This document shows, piece by piece, positions 1-6,438 of a stretch of 6,693 bases of DNA. The notes under the pieces are model-generated. The model was given only the letters and a program-made list of their open reading frames with translations. It made no database searches and was not told the DNA's origin. The position numbers and the translations under genes are program-made. Within the stretch, counting starts at the first letter, position 1; every line of letters begins with the position of its first letter. Origin of the DNA: Spartobacteria bacterium (GTDB lineage Bacteria; Verrucomicrobiota; Verrucomicrobiia; Chthoniobacterales; UBA10450); the NCBI GenBank assembly GCA_003445855.1, contig DMCG01000164.1, forward strand, positions 2,848 through 9,540, in the 5' to 3' direction.

Positions 1-2
1 AT

Positions 3-677
3 GATTGGAAGAGTGCGTTCGGCCTGGAATTAGGATCGTTAGCCGATTGGCCTGCGAATGCGCACTGGCCGTCTTTACTGCTGACGCTACCGGTGAAGGA
101 CGCCGCCAAAGCGCAGAAGATTGTCGCCGCCTTTACGAAAACCGATCAAGAGGCGATCTGGACGCAAACAGAGAAAGATGGTGTGCGCTATTTCTCCATG
201 CAATCGCGCGCGAGTTTCCTCGCGATCACGCCAGCGATTGCATTGTCGAACCGAATCATGGTCGCGGGAATCGACCCAGCCTCGGTGGAGGCGGCGATGA
301 AGCACGACAGAAATGCGAATTCGGACCTGTCGAATTCGCAGCTTTACAAGGCGGCGGTGCGATCGGTGCCAGCGCCGACGAACTTTTTCACATATGTCGA
401 TGTTGCACTGTTGTATGGGCGGCTCGATACAACGCTGCGCCCGATGCTGATAATGAGCGCGGCATTTATACCGGCGATCGGTGACTATGTCGATGTGAGC
501 AAGTTGCCCGCGCCCGAGATCGTTACAAGACATCTCAGCCCGATCGTCTCTTCCCAAAGGTACGATCGTGATGGCTATGTGGCCGAATCGGTCGGGCCGG
601 TCACGTTGAACCAAGCGACAGTCGGTTTCGGCTTGGCCGCAGCTTTCTGGGCGATTTCCCGCCAGCAGCACCGCTAG
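3..677 (+). CDS. Hypothetical protein, C-terminal 224 residues (5' end outside window)
   Basis: The reading frame is open from the left edge to a TAG at 675-677, so this is the 3' part of a longer gene; the GTG at 93 lies inside it and need not be a start. I do not recognise a named family with certainty. The composition looks like a large extracytoplasmic or membrane-anchored protein of the kind seen in Verrucomicrobiota: alternating short hydrophobic strands, a segment YVDVALLYGRLD (around fragment residues 130-141), and a final stretch reading VTLNQATVGFGLAAAFWAI followed by SRQQHR. That last stretch looks like a C-terminal membrane helix with a positively charged tail, which would anchor the protein with its bulk outside the cytoplasm. 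A resemblance to DUF3352-type proteins is possible but unproven. The next gene starts 115 bases downstream on the same strand. Coding status is fairly sure because the frame is long and uninterrupted and the residue composition is protein-like; function is unknown. Confidence 0.7.
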   Translation, partial: DWKSAFGLELGSLADWPANAHWPSLLLTLPVKDAAKAQKIVAAFTKTDQEAIWTQTEKDGVRYFSMQSRASFLAITPAIALSNRIMVAGIDPASVEAAMKHDRNANSDLSNSQLYKAAVRSVPAPTNFFTYVDVALLYGRLDTTLRPMLIMSAAFIPAIGDYVDVSKLPAPEIVTRHLSPIVSSQRYDRDGYVAESVGPVTLNQATVGFGLAAAFWAISRQQHR

Positions 678-792
678 AAGGCACGAAGGCGTGGTCCAGT
701 CTGCGCCATTTCGGCACTATTTGGCTAACCCTGCGCGATTGGCTGAGAATTATGCTGTTAGCCCCGCAAAAACGTGCTATTCTTTTCACCTT

Positions 793-1107
793 ATGGCTAT
801 TCTCAAGAAAAATGCATTTTCCCGCCGAATTCCCGATCTCGTGACGGAGGAACTGGTCGCGGTGCTCTCCCGCCGCGCGTCGTTCGAGTTCAAAGAACTT
901 TTCGATATTGTGCATGAAAATCTGCGGGCGCGGAATGCGGCCAGCGGTGGGGAGGAAATGCTCCGGTTGCGCGCTTATGAAAAGCTGCAAAATCTGGTCG
1001 CGCGCGGTGCGGTGAAGAAGAATGGCAAGAAATACAAAGGTCTTCCCTCGGCACTGGCTCATGCGATTGCCCCTCACAACGGGCATATCGCCGCAGGCGC
1101 ACGATAA
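793..1107 (+). CDS. Small basic hypothetical protein, possible winged-helix fold
   Basis: This 104-residue protein is not one I can name. I chose the ATG at 793 rather than the GTG at 691, because the upstream 34 codons look non-coding in composition and the ATG begins a coherent protein (MAILKKNAFSRR). No good Shine-Dalgarno precedes it. Predicted helices cover residues about 16-27, 32-46 and 54-71. They are followed by a basic hairpin-like segment at 73-84 (AVKKNGKKYKGL) and a tail rich in Ala and His. Three helices followed by a short basic beta-hairpin is the layout of a winged-helix DNA-binding domain, so a regulatory or nucleoid role is conceivable, but this is inference from pattern only. 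nuoA follows 42 bases later on the same strand, so the two may be co-transcribed, although no functional link to complex I is known to me. Confidence 0.65.
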   Translation: MAILKKNAFSRRIPDLVTEELVAVLSRRASFEFKELFDIVHENLRARNAASGGEEMLRLRAYEKLQNLVARGAVKKNGKKYKGLPSALAHAIAPHNGHIAAGAR

Positions 1108-1137
1108 TCGAATCCGAGTAGGACGCTTCGCATTTTC

Positions 1138-1146
1138 TTAGGAGAG
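1138..1146 (+). promoter_or_regulatory. Strong Shine-Dalgarno site for nuoA
   Basis: The run TTAGGAGAG ends three bases before the nuoA ATG at 1150. Its GGAG core (1141-1144) is five bases from the start codon. It is the clearest ribosome binding site in the window; the other genes have weak or no such sites. It fixes the nuoA start. Confidence 0.8.
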
Positions 1147-1149
1147 CGA

Positions 1150-1521
1150 ATGCTGCGAGAATACCTGCCGATCCTCTTGCAAATTATCGTGGCGATCGGA
1201 TTCGCTGCCTCCGCTTTGCTGGTGAGCATCCTTGTGGGGAAAACCGGTAAACGCTCCGCGCTGAAGGACAGTCCATATGAGTGCGGCATGGTGCCGCAAG
1301 GCGCGGGCCAACCGAGGTTCAGCGTGAGGTTTTACCTCGTGGCCATGCTCTTCATCCTTTTTGATCTCGAGATCGTGTTCATGTACCCGTGGGCTGTCGT
1401 TTACAAAGAGGCAATTGCCCAGAGCAGCATCATTTTTTGGAGCATGCTCAGCTTCATCTCGATCTTGATGGTCGGGTACGTTTACGCGCTCAAAAAAGGC
1501 GCGCTCGACTGGAAGAGATAA
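1150..1521 (+). CDS. nuoA: NADH-quinone oxidoreductase subunit A (complex I, ND3 family)
   Basis: NuoA is a small membrane subunit of proton-pumping complex I, which passes electrons from NADH to quinone in the cytoplasmic membrane. The protein has 123 residues, the usual length. Three membrane helices are visible at about 7-29, 61-82 and 93-114. The long loop after helix 1 carries the family signature SPYECG (E44, C45), the loop that reaches towards the quinone site in ND3. Helix 2 begins FSVRFYLVAMLFILFDLE and contains the conserved acidic residues D72 and E74, followed by PWA (80-82). The ATG is fixed by the strong GGAG site just upstream. What is odd is the context: in most bacteria nuoB follows directly, but here nuoA is followed by a 154-base gap and a convergent glycosyltransferase gene. 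Either the complex I genes are scattered in this genome, or this is an additional copy. The family assignment is secure. Confidence 0.96.
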   Translation: MLREYLPILLQIIVAIGFAASALLVSILVGKTGKRSALKDSPYECGMVPQGAGQPRFSVRFYLVAMLFILFDLEIVFMYPWAVVYKEAIAQSSIIFWSMLSFISILMVGYVYALKKGALDWKR

Positions 1522-1675
1522 TCTCAAGGACGAAACGCATCCGACTCCGTTCAGCGCAGGCTCCGCTCGTCGCTCCATTTGCCTAAGCGGGAGAGTTAAC
1601 CGCGGATCTCGCAGATTCACAGGAATGGAATGTGGCCCTGACCTCCGGTCTCTGACTCTTGAACGTCTGATTTCT

Positions 1676-2968
1676 TTATGGCAACTCAACGTGATCGGTC
1701 CGCCAGACGAGCCACAATAAGCAGAGCAAAGCCGCCGTTGGAATCAAGGTAAATAAGCCTGCGGCAAAGGGCACAGCGAGCATGTGTTGGGCGTTAAACG
1801 GAGTGCCAAATGACTTTGCGAGGTGATCATAAAATCCTGGCTTGATGCTCAGAAACAACAAGAAGCCCAAAGCAAGCACAGACAATTCAGCGGGTAGGCC
1901 CATTACTACCAACCGGCGCGCCAGAACCACCAGCGGAATGACCGCGAGCAACAGATAGAAGTACCAGGCAATGGGGCTGAGCAAGATGCTCACTCCAGCC
2001 AACCAACCAAAAGCGGTGTCGAAATTGGCGGCCCGCCACGCCACTGTCATTCCCAACAACAAAACCGCCAATGGCAGGACGTAGGTCGCAATCAATGCCA
2101 GCATGGGCGACGGCCACCAGGGCGAGATGTGAAAGCTAAACCCTGCGCCTTCAAACAAGCGGATGCCCCAGGCCCAAGCCGATAAGTTCCCTTCAGCCGG
2201 CCGCCAAAGCCTGGCATCAAATGGTCCGACCTTGAGGTAGTAGTCCCTGACGACGGCCACTCCCAGCACTGCCACGGCCAGCAGATTAGCTGCAATAAAC
2301 ACCACGGCGGCAGCGCCGACGCTGCGCCACTGACGCCGCAGCGCCAGGAAAAGCACAATTGGCCAGGCGATCATCTTGATCACGATCAATCCGCCTAGCA
2401 GCACGCCACCCATCGTCTGTTTTCCCGCGCGCAAAGCCAGCCACGCACCAACCAGCAACAACATCAGACAAGACATAAATTGGCCTTGCCAGAGTTCCTC
2501 ATTCACGGGCATCCAAATCACGCTAAGCGCGAAGAGGACGGCCACTTTGATGGGGTTGAGCGATGCGCCCCACCAGCGAAGCAACAACACGAGCGTCGTC
2601 AGCAAACAGAGCAGCTCGGCCACGAGCCAGATCCGCGCAACCATTTCATAGCTCAAAAAGCCTATCGGTAAACTCAAGATCCCCGTTAATGGCGGATACG
2701 GAGTGGGATGATCAGCCGGATTCGCCTGCGGCAAGAATTGCGCGGCTAATTGATGTAGCGAAAGATAAGGATTGAGGCCATTGAGGATCGCTTTCGCCAT
2801 CAAGTAGGGCGAAATACAATCCTTCCAATAAACCACCGGAGCGGAAAGTGATTGTAAAATGCGACTGAAGCGATCCGATTGGTAATACTCATAAAAAATG
2901 ACGAAGATTCCCAAGAGAAGCGCTCCGGCTTGCAAAAATCTGGTTTTGAGAGAGCTCCGATCGCCCAC
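1676..2968 (-). CDS. GT87-type polytopic membrane glycosyltransferase (DUF2029-like)
   Basis: This 430-residue protein is almost entirely hydrophobic, with roughly ten or more membrane helices, beginning at about residues 12-28. It fits the GT87 / GT-C superfamily: enzymes in the cytoplasmic membrane that use polyprenyl-phosphate-linked sugars (mannose or arabinose types in characterised members) to glycosylate lipid- or protein-linked acceptors on the outer face. Supporting marks are an acidic residue in the first external loop (D50, the position of the likely catalytic Asp), the segment NGLNPY (63-68), the motif HPTPYPPL (87-94), and WQGQ (160-163) opening a later helix. The start is GTG at 2966-2968; an in-frame stop lies nine codons upstream and there is no ATG between them. 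The ribosome binding site is poor. The gene converges on nuoA and diverges from the Dabb gene, so it is probably transcribed alone. Donor and acceptor cannot be told from the sequence. Confidence 0.85.
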   Translation of the reverse strand: MGDRSSLKTRFLQAGALLLGIFVIFYEYYQSDRFSRILQSLSAPVVYWKDCISPYLMAKAILNGLNPYLSLHQLAAQFLPQANPADHPTPYPPLTGILSLPIGFLSYEMVARIWLVAELLCLLTTLVLLLRWWGASLNPIKVAVLFALSVIWMPVNEELWQGQFMSCLMLLLVGAWLALRAGKQTMGGVLLGGLIVIKMIAWPIVLFLALRRQWRSVGAAAVVFIAANLLAVAVLGVAVVRDYYLKVGPFDARLWRPAEGNLSAWAWGIRLFEGAGFSFHISPWWPSPMLALIATYVLPLAVLLLGMTVAWRAANFDTAFGWLAGVSILLSPIAWYFYLLLAVIPLVVLARRLVVMGLPAELSVLALGFLLFLSIKPGFYDHLAKSFGTPFNAQHMLAVPFAAGLFTLIPTAALLCLLWLVWRTDHVELP

Positions 2969-2997
2969 GCCTTTATTTACTTCGTTGCTCGCTCATC

Positions 2998-3026
2998 TTG
3001 CCACCAAAATTGTTACGATTGATTAT
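2998..3026 (+). promoter_or_regulatory. Candidate sigma-70-type promoter for the Dabb-family gene
   Basis: TTGCCA (2998-3003, five of six matches to the -35 consensus) is followed after 17 bases by GATTAT (3021-3026, four of six matches to the -10 consensus). Transcription would start near 3033, leaving an untranslated leader of about 68 bases before the ATG at 3101. It sits in the divergent gap, where a promoter is expected. The consensus comes from other phyla, so this is only a suggestion. Confidence 0.3.
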
Positions 3027-3100
3027 TCCATGAACTGACGCGGACACACCGGTTTCCCACTTGCACGCCCCGCTGGAACCGCCTAATAGCTTTAGCCTCC

Positions 3101-3418
3101 ATGATTCACCACATCGTCCTCTACAAACTCAAACCCGAGGTCACCCCCGCTCGCGTCGAGGAAATGATGATGAATACGCGCATGCAGCTTTTGAAAATTC
3201 CCGAGGTCTTGAGCATCAAATGCGGGAAACGGGTCGACCCGGAATTGCCCTGGCCGTTTTTTATCGCGATCGACTTCGAATCGATGGACAAATACGCCAT
3301 CTTCCGCGAAGACTCCGTTCACGTGAAGTTCATGGAAGAAGTGATCAAGCCGAACACGGCGGACTCTCTCACTCTGGATTTCGAGATGGATCCCGGTAAA
3401 GACGTCCGATTTTCCTGA
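3101..3418 (+). CDS. Dabb family protein (stress-responsive A/B barrel domain)
   Basis: This 105-residue protein is a single Dabb domain, a dimeric ferredoxin-like alpha/beta barrel fold found in plant stress-induced proteins and many bacterial proteins of unknown role. Family marks are the opening strand MIHHIVLYKLKPEVT with paired histidines at 3-4, an amphipathic helix around 16-31, the central strand FFIAIDFESMDKYAIF (53-68), and the segment SVHVKFMEEVIKPN (72-85) with H74, which is the typical late-domain signature. The length matches a stand-alone Dabb protein. The ATG at 3101 directly starts the first beta strand, so the start is likely right, although no Shine-Dalgarno is visible (the bases before it are pyrimidine-rich). 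It sits 102 bases before the glycosyltransferase operon and diverges from the GT87 gene. A few Dabb proteins are enzymes (for example olivetolic acid cyclase in plants), but nothing here indicates such a reaction. Confidence 0.88.
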   Translation: MIHHIVLYKLKPEVTPARVEEMMMNTRMQLLKIPEVLSIKCGKRVDPELPWPFFIAIDFESMDKYAIFREDSVHVKFMEEVIKPNTADSLTLDFEMDPGKDVRFS

Positions 3419-3520
3419 AAGCGGCGGAGAGCGGAAAAAAACATCCAGTTTCCGAATCTAACACCGGAGTGGAAATCTTTTGCTTTCCGCAATCCGAAAT
3501 CCGCGATTTGAAATGTGAGC

Positions 3521-5461
3521 ATGCGACTCGGTTATCTCTACTCGCGTTACCCGGTCATCTCGCAGACCTTTTGCGATATGGAGATGCTGGCTCTGGAACA
3601 GTTCGGGGTGCCTCTTGAAATCGGCTCGGTTTATCCACCGCTCACGAGCTTGCGTCACGAGCACATCTCCCGATTGCGCGCGCCGATTCGTTACGCGCCG
3701 CCGCAGCAAATTTTGCGGATTTGGGAAAAAAAAGCGAAGACGAGCGGCAAATGGCCAGCTGCGCTGGTCGATCTTCACGAGCGGAAGTATGGCCCGCCAT
3801 TCAAGCCCGGGCAGCGCGCGCGCAACGCTCTTTACTTCGCGGACCTTTTCATGCGCAACGGCGTCGATCACGTCCATGTTCACTTCGCCAATCGCGCCGC
3901 GCACACCGCTCTGTTTTTAAAAGAGATTTCCGGCATCCCCTTCAGCGTCACGGCGCACGGGCAGGATTTCATGACCGATCTGGGCAACGACGATCTCCTG
4001 CGCGAAATCTGCGCGGCTGCGGAGTTTGTCGCGGCCGAGACCGATTACAGTCGCGAGCTGCTTTGCCAGCGGTGTCCGGATTCCGCTGCGAAAATCCACC
4101 GGATCTATAACGGAATCGACCTGGAATGGTTCCCCTCTCCGCTTCCGGCGAAACAAAATCCCGTGCCGCGCATCCTCAGCGTCGGCCGGCTTGTTGCATT
4201 CAAAGGATTCGAAGATCTCATCGATGCCTGCGCGGAATTGACGCGCCGTAGTCTCGATTTTACCTGCGAGATCGTTGGCGACGGACCGTTACGCGAAAAT
4301 CTTCAGGCGAAGATCGACAAGTTGAACCTCTCCTCTCGCATTGCTCTTCTCGGTTCGCTATCGCAAGGGGCGATTTTCGAAAAATTGCGCGCGGCCGATA
4401 TTTTCGCCCTCGCTTCGGTGGTCGACCGCCAGGGTGGAAGCGACGTCTTTCCCACTGTCATTTTAGAGGCAATGTCTGCGGCGCGCCCGGTGGTTTCGAC
4501 GCAACTCGCCGGCATTCCCGAATCGGTCGTGCACGACAAAACCGGATTGCTGGTGCCGCCCGGCGACACGGCCGCGCTGGCGGACGCGCTCGAGCAATTG
4601 ATTCGCAATCCCGCACTACGGCTGCGTTACGGTCAGGCCGGGCGCGCGCGAATGGAGCAGCATTTTGAAATCAAAAAAACTATCGTGCCACTTCTTCAGC
4701 TCCTCCAGAGGTCGTCCGTCCGGCGACCCAAATCGCCCGCTCGTCCTTCCATTCATCAGATCGCTTATCTGATCGATCGCTGGCCGGACAAAAGTTTGCC
4801 GTTCATCGAGCGCGAGCTTCACGAGATGGAGCAACGAAACATCTCTATCGTGCCGTTCGTGTGCGAGTTAAATTCCGCCGCACGTTTTACTCCGGTTATT
4901 GAACAGTTGGTGGACAGACTAAATTTTTTTCCGGACGCAATGGCGATCGAAGCAGAGTGGCGGGCGAACCGCGCCCTTGCGCAAAAATTGGAAGAGGAGC
5001 GAGCAAGCGAAGAAGACCGCGCACCTGCCGCGATTTTCCTGCGACAGGCGCGTTTCGCTCTTGTCTTACGCAAGCTGCTCCTGGAGAAAAACATTTCGCA
5101 CGTCCACGCCACGAGTTCGCGTGCGCTCGTCTGCGCGCTCATTTTGCAGGGGATTGTCGATCTTACAGTCAGCGCCACGATCGAGCCGAAGCCAGAACTG
5201 CCGCAAAGTTGGATCGAAGCGGCATTACGCCGATGTGAGGGCGGACGTCTGAGTGATCGCAAATTGCTCCGAGAGTGCGGCAATTCATTTCTCTTGGACA
5301 AGGCAGCTCTTGTTTCTTTTCCAAGAAAAACGCTCCGATTGCTCGAAGAAAAGATCGGGATCGATTTGACCAAACACGCAAGTTTCTGGCAGGAATGGTC
5401 GGAGTTGCTGGTTCGGTGGAGCCGAGAGCGCGTGGACGAAAAACCAAAAACAAGCGGATGA
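3521..5461 (+). CDS. GT4 family glycosyltransferase with a degenerate second GT-B N-terminal domain
   Basis: This 646-residue protein is a retaining GT-B glycosyltransferase of family 4, likely cytoplasmic or peripheral to the membrane, moving a sugar from a nucleotide donor onto a lipid-linked glycan. I chose the ATG at 3521; the GTG at 3515 would add only two residues. The N-terminal acceptor domain opens with RLGYLYSRYPVISQTF (2-17) and carries HVHVHF (117-122) and SVTAHGQDF (142-150), as in colanic-acid or amylovoran-type transferases. The donor domain shows ILSVGRLVAFKG (218-229), GDGP (253-256), and SDVFPTVILEAM (307-318), in which D308 stands where the usual EX7E motif has its first Glu, with E316 as the second. 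The enzyme would be complete by about residue 390. A further 250 residues follow, resembling the N-terminal domain again (see the separate entry). Normal GT4 proteins have about 350-420 residues. Its stop overlaps the rmlA-like start by four bases (ATGA), so the two are translationally coupled. Family is secure; substrate unknown. Confidence 0.9.
   Translation: MRLGYLYSRYPVISQTFCDMEMLALEQFGVPLEIGSVYPPLTSLRHEHISRLRAPIRYAPPQQILRIWEKKAKTSGKWPAALVDLHERKYGPPFKPGQRARNALYFADLFMRNGVDHVHVHFANRAAHTALFLKEISGIPFSVTAHGQDFMTDLGNDDLLREICAAAEFVAAETDYSRELLCQRCPDSAAKIHRIYNGIDLEWFPSPLPAKQNPVPRILSVGRLVAFKGFEDLIDACAELTRRSLDFTCEIVGDGPLRENLQAKIDKLNLSSRIALLGSLSQGAIFEKLRAADIFALASVVDRQGGSDVFPTVILEAMSAARPVVSTQLAGIPESVVHDKTGLLVPPGDTAALADALEQLIRNPALRLRYGQAGRARMEQHFEIKKTIVPLLQLLQRSSVRRPKSPARPSIHQIAYLIDRWPDKSLPFIERELHEMEQRNISIVPFVCELNSAARFTPVIEQLVDRLNFFPDAMAIEAEWRANRALAQKLEEERASEEDRAPAAIFLRQARFALVLRKLLLEKNISHVHATSSRALVCALILQGIVDLTVSATIEPKPELPQSWIEAALRRCEGGRLSDRKLLRECGNSFLLDKAALVSFPRKTLRLLEEKIGIDLTKHASFWQEWSELLVRWSRERVDEKPKTSG
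4751..5458 (+). other. Degenerate repeat of the GT-B N-terminal domain inside the GT4 protein
   Basis: Residues 411-646 of the GT4 protein follow a short Arg/Pro-rich linker and restart the domain pattern: AYLIDRWP (415-422) matches GYLYSRYP (4-11). Nine identities fall in the 24 ungapped positions 4-27 against 415-438. Later, ARFALVLRKLLL and SHVHA (510-530) match ARNALYFADLFM and DHVHV (100-120) at an offset of 410. SRALVCALIL (533-542) matches NRAAHTALFL. LTVSA (548-552) matches FSVTA (141-145). LLREC (582-586) matches LLREIC (159-164). The AHGQD active-site segment has become ATIEP, and no second donor-binding Rossmann domain follows. It therefore cannot be an enzyme alone and may serve binding, dimerisation or regulation. 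Confidence 0.7.
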
Positions 5462-6357
5462 ACAAAAAGGCCATTCTCCTCGCCGGCGGCGCCGGAACGC
5501 GTCTCTTTCCACTGACGAAAATCGTCTGCAAACAACTTCTTCCCATTTACGACAAGCCAATGATCTGCTATCCGCTCGCCACGCTCATGCTGGGCGGTTT
5601 GCGCGACATCTTGATCATTTCCACGCCGAAAGATTTACCGATGTTGCGCGATTATTTGGGCGATGGCGCACAACTTGGCATTCGGATCGAGTACGCGGAA
5701 CAGCCGAAGCCGGAGGGGATCGCGCAAGCTTTTTTGATTGGCGCCAAATTTATCGGCAACTCCGGCGCCTCGCTTGTTCTCGGCGACAATATTTTCTACG
5801 GGAAACTCGATTTTTATCGTGACGCGCTCGCGGTTGAGCGTGGGGCGTGCATTTTCGGATACCAAGTTCGCGACCCGCAACGTTACGGCGTGGTCGAGTT
5901 CGATGCCGATGGCAAAGCGATCAGTCTCGAGGAAAAACCGGAGCAGCCGAAGAGTCATTTCGCCGTGCCAGGGCTTTATGTTTACGACGAGCGCGTTGTC
6001 GATCTTTGCCGAACGCTCCGCCCCTCGGCGCGCGGCGAACTCGAGATTACGGATTTGAATTTGCTTTACCTCAAACGCAAGGAGCTGCACGTGAAATTGC
6101 TCAGTCGCGGCATGGCCTGGCTCGATACCGGCACGCAGACCAGTTTGCTCGAGGCCGGCAATTACATCGCGACTATCGAACATCGACAGGGACTGAAAAT
6201 CGCATGTCTTGAGGAGGTCGCCCTCCGCATGGGTTTCATCACTCAATCGGAGCTCGCGGCAATCATCGATCGATTACCCAAAAATGAATATCGCGACTAT
6301 CTGCGAATGGTTTGCGACGAAGGACCGTCCGTTTTGCATCCCGAACCGCAAGGTTAA
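5458..6357 (+). CDS. rmlA: RmlA-type glucose-1-phosphate thymidylyltransferase (sugar-1-phosphate nucleotidylyltransferase)
   Basis: RmlA (RfbA) joins glucose-1-phosphate and dTTP to give dTDP-glucose and pyrophosphate, the first step towards dTDP-L-rhamnose and other deoxysugars of surface polysaccharides. The 299-residue length matches the family (about 290-300). Motifs in order: the nucleotide-binding loop LLAGGAGTRLFPLT (7-20); KQLLPIYDKPMI (25-36) with the catalytic-site lysine region; LGDNIFYG (108-115) with D110, the expected metal and nucleotide-binding Asp; YGVVEFD (143-149); EEKP (158-161); and WLDTGT (221-226). The ATG at 5458 is chosen over the far-upstream GTG at 5275, which would give a tail lying wholly inside the GT4 gene. 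It overlaps the GT4 stop (ATGA), so translation is probably coupled. rmlB, rmlC and rmlD are not in this window; without them a dTDP-glucose specificity is inferred from the RmlA-like motifs, and another NDP-hexose product is possible. The stop is TAA at 6355-6357. Confidence 0.92.
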   Translation: MNKKAILLAGGAGTRLFPLTKIVCKQLLPIYDKPMICYPLATLMLGGLRDILIISTPKDLPMLRDYLGDGAQLGIRIEYAEQPKPEGIAQAFLIGAKFIGNSGASLVLGDNIFYGKLDFYRDALAVERGACIFGYQVRDPQRYGVVEFDADGKAISLEEKPEQPKSHFAVPGLYVYDERVVDLCRTLRPSARGELEITDLNLLYLKRKELHVKLLSRGMAWLDTGTQTSLLEAGNYIATIEHRQGLKIACLEEVALRMGFITQSELAAIIDRLPKNEYRDYLRMVCDEGPSVLHPEPQG

Positions 6358-6369
6358 CTGTGCACCCCG

Positions 6370-6430
6370 CTGTAGCGGCGGTCTGTGACCGCCGAGGGAC
6401 AAACGCGACGCTCATAGAGCGCCCCTACAG
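6370..6430. repeat. REP-like nested inverted-repeat element between convergent genes
   Basis: The 61-base segment is bounded by the perfect inverted repeat CTGTAG (6370-6375) and CTACAG (6425-6430). Inside are two separate hairpins. The first has an 8-bp perfect stem, CGGCGGTC (6376-6383) with GACCGCCG (6387-6394), around the loop TGT. The second has a 5-bp stem, CGCTC (6409-6413) with GAGCG (6417-6421), around ATA. Folded, it gives an outer stem enclosing two stem-loops. It lies in the 81-base gap between the 3' ends of rmlA and the SCO1-like gene, the usual place for REP/MITE-type elements. No T-run follows either stem, so it is not a standard intrinsic terminator, though the structure could still protect or end both transcripts. 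Confidence 0.7.
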
Positions 6431-6438
6431 GATCAAGA

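Noticed and set aside
87..671. Long open frame on the - strand opposite the left-edge protein
   Set aside because: It mirrors the + strand frame codon for codon, is rich in Arg/His/Cys with no family resemblance, and the + strand product looks far more protein-like.
775..783. Extended -10-like TGCTATTCT just before the ATG at 793
   Set aside because: No -35 element is found at a proper distance and it would leave an almost leaderless transcript; too weak to annotate.
1600..1670. Tandem-looking CTGAC/TCTGA pieces in the gap after nuoA
   Set aside because: The copies are short and imperfect; nothing beyond chance can be supported without genome-wide comparison.
1138..1689. 183-codon - strand frame over nuoA and the following gap
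   Set aside because: It is antisense to the secure nuoA gene, His/Arg-rich, and has no family likeness; the 154-base gap after nuoA stays unassigned.
3468..3490. GTGGAAA/TTTCCGC pairing as a terminator after the Dabb gene
   Set aside because: The stem is AT-rich, needs a G-U pair and is not followed by a T-run, so it does not meet the pattern of an intrinsic terminator.
5275..5457. N-terminal extension of RmlA from the GTG at 5275
   Set aside because: These 61 codons lie inside the GT4 coding sequence in another frame; RmlA proteins start right at the nucleotide-binding loop, matching the ATG at 5458.
4819..5535. 238-codon open frame on the - strand across the GT4/rmlA junction
   Set aside because: It lies antisense to two well-supported genes, and its translation is dominated by Ser/Arg/Ala runs typical of shadow frames.
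5635..6246. 203-codon open frame on the - strand opposite rmlA
   Set aside because: It is antisense to conserved RmlA motifs and has no recognisable domain.
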